DNA of 64,000 nt from positions 2,604,001 through 2,668,000 of the forward strand of contig OZ316896.1 in the NCBI GenBank assembly GCA_973895155.1, in the 5' to 3' direction. The DNA comes from Marsupella aquatica (lineage: Eukaryota; Marchantiophyta). The notes under the pieces were generated by a model. It was not told the DNA's origin and did no database searches. It saw only the letters and a list, made by a program, of their open reading frames with translations. Positions within the stretch are counted from its first letter, which is position 1. Each line of letters opens with the position of its first letter. This document shows, in pieces, positions 58,575-64,000 of the stretch. The position numbers and the translations under genes were made by a program.

Positions 58575-59630
58575 GACATACAATGGATCTTCATAAACCA
58601 ATGTATATATTTAATTCGTCTGAAATGTGTTCTTTTGTGTAAAGCGTTTTTGCACGTTCCTTACTTGCCCAAAATAGTCCCTTCTCTAAACTATGAACAG
58701 TTGATCTGCATTGTCCAGCAGATGCATCCTGAAGACTTCAGATGCAATCTGCGCAGGATGGTAACAGGCTGAGGAAGGTGTTTACTCTGATGATAAACCG
58801 TAAACCCAAAACCCTCTCTGCTGCCGTTGCAGACGATCTCCTTGGTTTTGGAGTAAACACAACACAGCATTTCTACGGTTAGTTAACTTCGGGGGACGTA
58901 AATTGAGGCCTGACATGGTGATATCTTTGGCCATGGTGATTCTTTCCTGTTTCGATGGAGCTGGAGGGAGTCTTCGGCCTTTTACTATAACCAATCCATT
59001 TGACTGCTAGCCCGGGCCAATGAAATGAATGACATTTTATTTTCTGACATTCAATTGTAATCTGCAGGAACAGCTTCAAATTACCCTACTTTTAGATTGC
59101 CAAACGCTATCCTACGGGAGCTACCAGATCCATACTCTTAATTCAACACGCAAGTCGTTGCCATCGTCCAGAGTAATCTTCGACAGGAAGAGGGCTTCCA
59201 TTAATGTGTGAGTAGCAAACGGCAATGCAGTCAGCTTGATACATCTTTCTGGAATTCACATCATTCACTTACCTTTTGCTAACCATACTTCTGCATAAGT
59301 TTTGACTGCGTTTTGACAGATCAATTCATTCTTGCCAAATAGGAAAGGTTTGGCCGAGCGAGAACTCGCAGTATTTTACTCCAAAAAATCTGTACATACT
59401 TCACATCTCAGATGGTGAACCCAATATCTGTGTTCATGGGTCTCCGTAAGGGTCTCTCTGTTATGGACACTCGTTTTTCACCTCCCATATCTCACAGCAG
59501 CTGAGCGATTCAATCCTGAAAACTGCGTACTTCAGGTCTTTTGGGTCGATTCCAATCTGGAGATTTGTGCTAGCAATCCCGACGACTAGTACAACCCCTT
59601 CATCAGATTAATCTGATTTTGGCCGGCTGT
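58575..59630. other. Intergenic region between tRNA and ankyrin/PGG gene 2
   Basis: Holds the presumed 3' UTR of the minus-strand ankyrin gene near its high-coordinate end. No exon-like frame or repeat is recognised in the rest. Confidence 0.4.
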
Positions 59631-62600
59631 CTAATCGTAGCGTGGCTTCCTGAACAAGTCACGTGCTGATTGGACTTTCTCATTTATTCGCTGGCGGGGT
59701 CTAAATTTGCGCTCAAGCCGCCTCCACCAGCTGGGGCGAATGCCATAGAGTCTCTTCAAAAACCATAGCATTGCCAGCAGACATAGAGAAACACCAACGA
59801 CCACAGTGGCTGTCATAGTTCTAGTATATTTCAAAAGGGGCGGCAGTGACGCGTACCCGCCTGCCGCAAAGGCTCCTAGAATGAAAACCAAAGAGAACAC
59901 GAGCAATGTGGATGTAGCGACCAAAGTTCTCTTCACAAATTTGACTTCTAGCCCGATGAAAATCTCCAAGGTCGGCAGCACAGCCCCTGCTCCGGCAATA
60001 ACAGTTGCTATAGCGGAAAAGAAGGAAAGGGAGTTGAAGACCCAGAACACTCTCATACTGAAGCGCTGCTCCACTGCAGCAAAACTCTCATATGTTCCTG
60101 GCACACCTGGCACCTCAAACTGGGGATATGGTGTAAAACCTACAAATAGATTTGCGCATGATCTGTCAGGTTCATGTCATGCCATGAGGTAGGTCTGCAA
60201 ATCTACTGATTGGAAAATTCGGGATCAAGTAAAAGGTCAACTTGTAGTAATCTATTGAACCCAGTAGAATGTGGGAGACAAGAATTTTCCTTCGTGAGAA
60301 CAAATTGCAAGATTTTATGTGTCCGCACAAGGCCCATTTGTTAGAACTGCAAACAATGGCAATCGCAGCTCCAGCAATTCAACTATTAAAGCTGAAAGGA
60401 ATTTCGGAGAACTACATACAGGGATTCTAGTGACGAATTCAACTAATATCCTGATCTTTCAACGCAAGTGCTTCCAGCACCTCCACAAGATTTCATGGTA
60501 AACATGGAATTGTGATCTTCATTAGGTGCGCATTCGCAGGAAGTCCTCACAACCCTCCGAGATTCTAAGACTGCTCTCATGAATTAGATCAGCAGAATCT
60601 ATAGGCAACCATAAATGTTTGAATTAAAGATGCAACTGGATGAAGTAAACCACCGCTGGAAAAGTGGGACCAACTTACCTGCAGGAGGTTGCAACCATCC
60701 TGCAAATGTCACACTGGCGATAAGTGCTGCTCCCAGAAGCATGGTGTTGGCAGCATCAACAAAAACCTGCCTGTTTCTATAAAATCGGTCAACGTAGTCC
60801 CTCACATCTGGTCGATCAAGGAGTAACTTCTCCACGTCCTTCTTCTTGCCCTCCACCGCAACTTGGAGTGCAGTTCGATCAAACTTGTCCTCCGCATTAG
60901 CTCTGCACGATGGTTTATTGATCAGAACTCTCACCACAGCTGCTTTTCCAGCCACAGCAGCGTAATGTAGTGGCGTCTGTTGATCGCCATCCTCGGAATT
61001 GATTTCCATGCCTGGGATGTCGGCCAGGATATCCACGAGTTTTTCAAGACCTGCAATAGCTTACATACAGGAAACGTCCGATCTATCAAGAAGAGAAAGA
61101 AACATGAACTTCCAAAAAGGTCCATACCGAATGGACCCCATAGGACTTCCTGATAATCATGATGAAAGATATGAGGTTACACAATGACCCTCCACTGTCA
61201 TGGTGTAACAGTAGTGGTACTGAATTTCCTGCACCTGCTTGTGTAGACCGTGCCACTTTGCAAAAGTGTTGATAAGCATAAGAGAAGAAGGCGATTCCAG
61301 CGTATTTAGGAAGAATGCAACATAACATGCTTGTAGGTAGCGAGAAAGAGAAAACAACCTGCGAAAGCTGCATGGTGGAGTAGTGTAACATTGGTCTTTT
61401 CGTGAGTTCTAATCTCTACATTTAATTCAATCAACTGAGTCTCAAGCTCTTGCAGCAAGAAGAAGACATCATCATATTTCAGCTTCTCCATGGCCACCGT
61501 CAGGAGTTCCCCACAATTGTTCAACTTCTTTTCATGAGTCTCATGGCCCCGAGCTATGAAGTTTTTGTAACCCCTCTTGCTCAATAGATTTCCGAGCTTC
61601 TCCCAAACTTCGAACTTTTCCCTATATTTCCCACAAGTTATTCATATAAGTACAGGGATTTCCATGTTACAATTCAAATGACTTGGCTGTACGGAACGAG
61701 TAAAGGACCAACCTGAAGTTCCCCAGCAGGTCCCACAGCAGCTTGCTGTTCTTCGCAGACATGGCCATGTCAAATACCGATTCGTGCTCACCGTTCTCCA
61801 AATGAACGTCAGTGCTAGGATTTTTTAACAGCGCTTTCACTACCTCTTCCCTATCCTTCTCCACAGCGTAATGTAGAGGAGTCACTTTCCTCCGCTTCTC
61901 TCTAATATTGTATTGGGCCAAGTTTGGACGGGGAAGATTCTCCCAATCCACATCCTGTTTCAGACAATTTGAGGGTTACATGGGAACTGGTGAGTGCTAG
62001 ACAAAAGGCAAACAAACCTCTTTTCATCTTATAAAATCCTAAACGTGTGATGAAGTATTGCAATGTGTAGGCATATGTCTGAGTGCTTCACGTCGAGGCA
62101 GACGTCGCAACTGCTGCCTGACCTAAAGACCCTACTTGCTGAAAGCCCGAGACACAAACTTTAGAGCAAACGGACAGAGTTGTTAATGTCTGGGCTCTGG
62201 AAGTATGGGCGCTACCATTTGTTGTCTAAAGACAATACTTGATGCAGAGGAGATAAAGGGAAGCTCTGAGTAATACCCGTAATCTATTCAGTTGGACAAA
62301 TTTAACTTCACAAAATACTAGAGCTACGAGGTCAATAGAGTGCCATAAGTAAAAGTAAACCAAGCAGACAAAGAAAAGCAGTGTCAAAAATATTGGCAAT
62401 CACTGACAGAACTTTACTTATAAAGCAATTTGACAATTAATAAGGCCAGAGAATTGGACAGCATGAGTGAAATTTAGAGAGAGTGACAGAAAATCCAGTA
62501 TGAGCAAACCTTCTGCAAGGCGGAGATTTTATCTAACGTACTCAGGTTACTCCCGGCCTCCTTATTGGGTTCAACATCAGAGACACCCTCCTCATCAAGG

Positions 62601-63394
62601 TGATTTAGTAGCAACCTGACGAGCTCGGAGTACCCTTTCCAAGAAGCCAAATGCAAAGCTGTAAATCCATCCTGATCAGCTGCATTCACATTCAGAAACT
62701 TCAAGGAGAGAAGCTCCCCAACCACATTGGAATTCCCTTGCCAAACAGCATGGTGTAAGGGTGTCCATCCGATGCAATCCCTTGCATTGCCTGCCACAAT
62801 CAACTCCTCTTGCGATAACCTGGCCAATTCACAGCCCTCCCAGATCAGTCTGACCACGGCCTCACTCTTGATGGCAGCCATGTGGAGAGGGGTGAATGAC
62901 TCCTGCGTGGTCCGAGCGTTGAAGAGCTCTATGCTGGGCACTTTGGCGTTCTTTACATGTTGGATGAGCTGCTGGACTATGTTGACATGCCCCTCAAACG
63001 AGGCAACATGGAGGGCAGTGATACCCCCCTTGGCTCTTGCGTGAATGTCAATGTCCGGGCGTTCCAGTAGAAGGTGCACAATCTTTTCATGGCCCTTCTT
63101 GGCGGCGACGATGAGAGGGGTGCGCTCCAGCTCGTCCCGCTTGTTCACGTCGTGGCCCTTCAGAGTCAGGAAGTAAGTTAGCTGCCGCTCCTGATTCTGG
63201 CTCGCCGCATGGTGAAGCGTCATTTTGGGTGTAGATGATGACGAGACTTTGGTTTCACCATGATCCTCTGGTTGCGCTCCAAACGAAGTTGGGAGCCTCC
63301 GCCCCGATGTCGTCAGCTCGAGCTCCAATGGATGACGATCGCCCTGGGCACCGGTCATCCCTCGTCCTCCTTTCTCTCTTTCCCTTACGTTCAT
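59631..63394 (-). CDS. Ankyrin-repeat protein with C-terminal PGG-type membrane domain, copy 2
   Basis: Exons in transcript order 63394-62510, 61954-61713, 61621-61359, 61050-60679, 60139-59631 plus matching phases give 756 aa. After a 60-residue Gly/Arg/Ser-rich N-terminus come ankyrin repeats with TPLIVAAKKGHEKIVHLL, GGITALHVASFEGHVNIV, TPLHHAVWQGN and TALHLASWKGYSELVRLLL. The linker VDWENLPRPNLAQY equals the linker of copy 1. Next are more repeats, then DYVDRFYRNRQVFVDAANTMLLGAALIASVTFAGWLQPPAG, followed by three hydrophobic segments in the last exon and a basic tail. PPAG-G keeps the PGG-like turn better than copy 1. Membrane anchoring with cytosolic ankyrin repeats is expected from the family; the function is unknown. 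Four introns interrupt the part that is one exon in copy 1. Confidence 0.9.
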
Positions 63395-64000
63395 TTACTG
63401 CATGTTCGCGATTCCAAATTTGACCTGCTTTTCCAAAATAATGCCACTATCGTGACCAGCAAACTTCTGATCATTGCAATTCTTACTACAGCTGATCCCA
63501 CGCAGAGTACGGTACGGTAGAATAGAGCCAGACGATGACGTTGTATGGGAAGGGGAGCACGCGCCTCCTGCTAGAGAATGAGAGAGTAGATTCGTCGAAC
63601 CCTGTTGAAGGGAAGGGAGAAGATGATGAATGTGCTGTTCAGTTCACCAGACTGCTTGTCAAGAGGAGCGAACTGCTTAGTCTGGAGCCGACTGGGCCCA
63701 ACGAGGACAGGTTATGATTCCGTTATATTGGATTGGTTTAGTTTGGGGTGGTTTTGGAGAGTCCCTCAACAAAAGAGTACAGATTAATGGGCGCTTTCGT
63801 GTGGTTGATAGATAGCATTGCAGTTGATCGCCCAGAATTGTGACTAAGCCCACTGAGCTCATTCGACCGATTCAAGGAGACGCGAGTGAGTAATAGTTCC
63901 CATTGAAGGTCTTCTGACTCCAATGAGAGGAGGAGAGGCGGCGGGAAAAGTTCAACTCGTTTGCAGAATCGAAGTCAGCACACAGACATCGATTTCAGAG
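63395..64000. other. 5' flank of ankyrin/PGG gene 2
   Basis: Upstream of the ATG at 63392-63394, expected to contain the leader and promoter. Short frames are not exon-like. No RNA gene or repeat is seen up to the window edge. Confidence 0.4.

Noticed and set aside
59806-60192. Plus-strand open frame opposite ankyrin/PGG copy 2
   Set aside because: Shadow of the membrane exon on the other strand.

Overview
The window is nuclear DNA from a land plant. All recognisable genes are split by GT..AG introns whose acceptors mostly read TGCAG. They encode plant families: a type II NAD(P)H dehydrogenase, a plastid alpha/beta hydrolase with transit peptide, a trihelix factor, two ankyrin proteins with a C-terminal PGG-type membrane domain, an ABCC transporter and a eukaryotic tRNA-Glu. 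Low gene density (about six genes in 64 kb), decayed transposons and introns of about 80 to 1,100 bp would fit a seed-free plant such as a moss, liverwort or lycophyte, but the species cannot be fixed from the sequence alone.

Layout. 186-2853 (+): 3' part of an NDA-type alternative NAD(P)H dehydrogenase, its 5' exons outside the window. 3921-7871 (-): seven-exon plastid alpha/beta hydrolase (453 aa), tail-to-tail with the first gene. 8198-18900: repeat-rich block with a 105-bp tandem array carrying a SINE-like insertion, a broken retroelement-like coding region with a coiled coil (12.0-14.0 kb), a very large imperfect hairpin (15.0-16.0 kb) itself split by a small transposon, a broken ORF of unknown origin, and a second hairpin. 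19143-20717 (+): trihelix factor. 22943-25817 (-): ankyrin/PGG gene 1. 26-40 kb: gene-poor, with minisatellites, a cluster of 18-bp palindromes, a second copy of the transposon found at 15.2 kb, a MITE with perfect 16-bp ends and a decayed triplication. 40610-52642 (+): 21-exon full-length ABCC transporter (1,394 aa) without TMD0. 53-58.5 kb: one doubtful gene and LINE-like debris. 58502-58574 (-): tRNA-Glu(UUC). 59631-63394 (-): ankyrin/PGG gene 2.

Exon joins for all these genes were checked by reading phase. Each complete model closes in frame with no internal stop, which is the main support for the boundaries. The genes do not form an operon or an obvious cluster; the only relation is that the two ankyrin/PGG genes are paralogues on the same strand, 34 kb apart, with very different intron content. 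I did not find a convincing new multi-gene system. The most unusual material is structural: the 940-bp foldback with its nested transposon, the palindrome cluster at 31.9 kb, and the twin-arginine signal on the plastid hydrolase.
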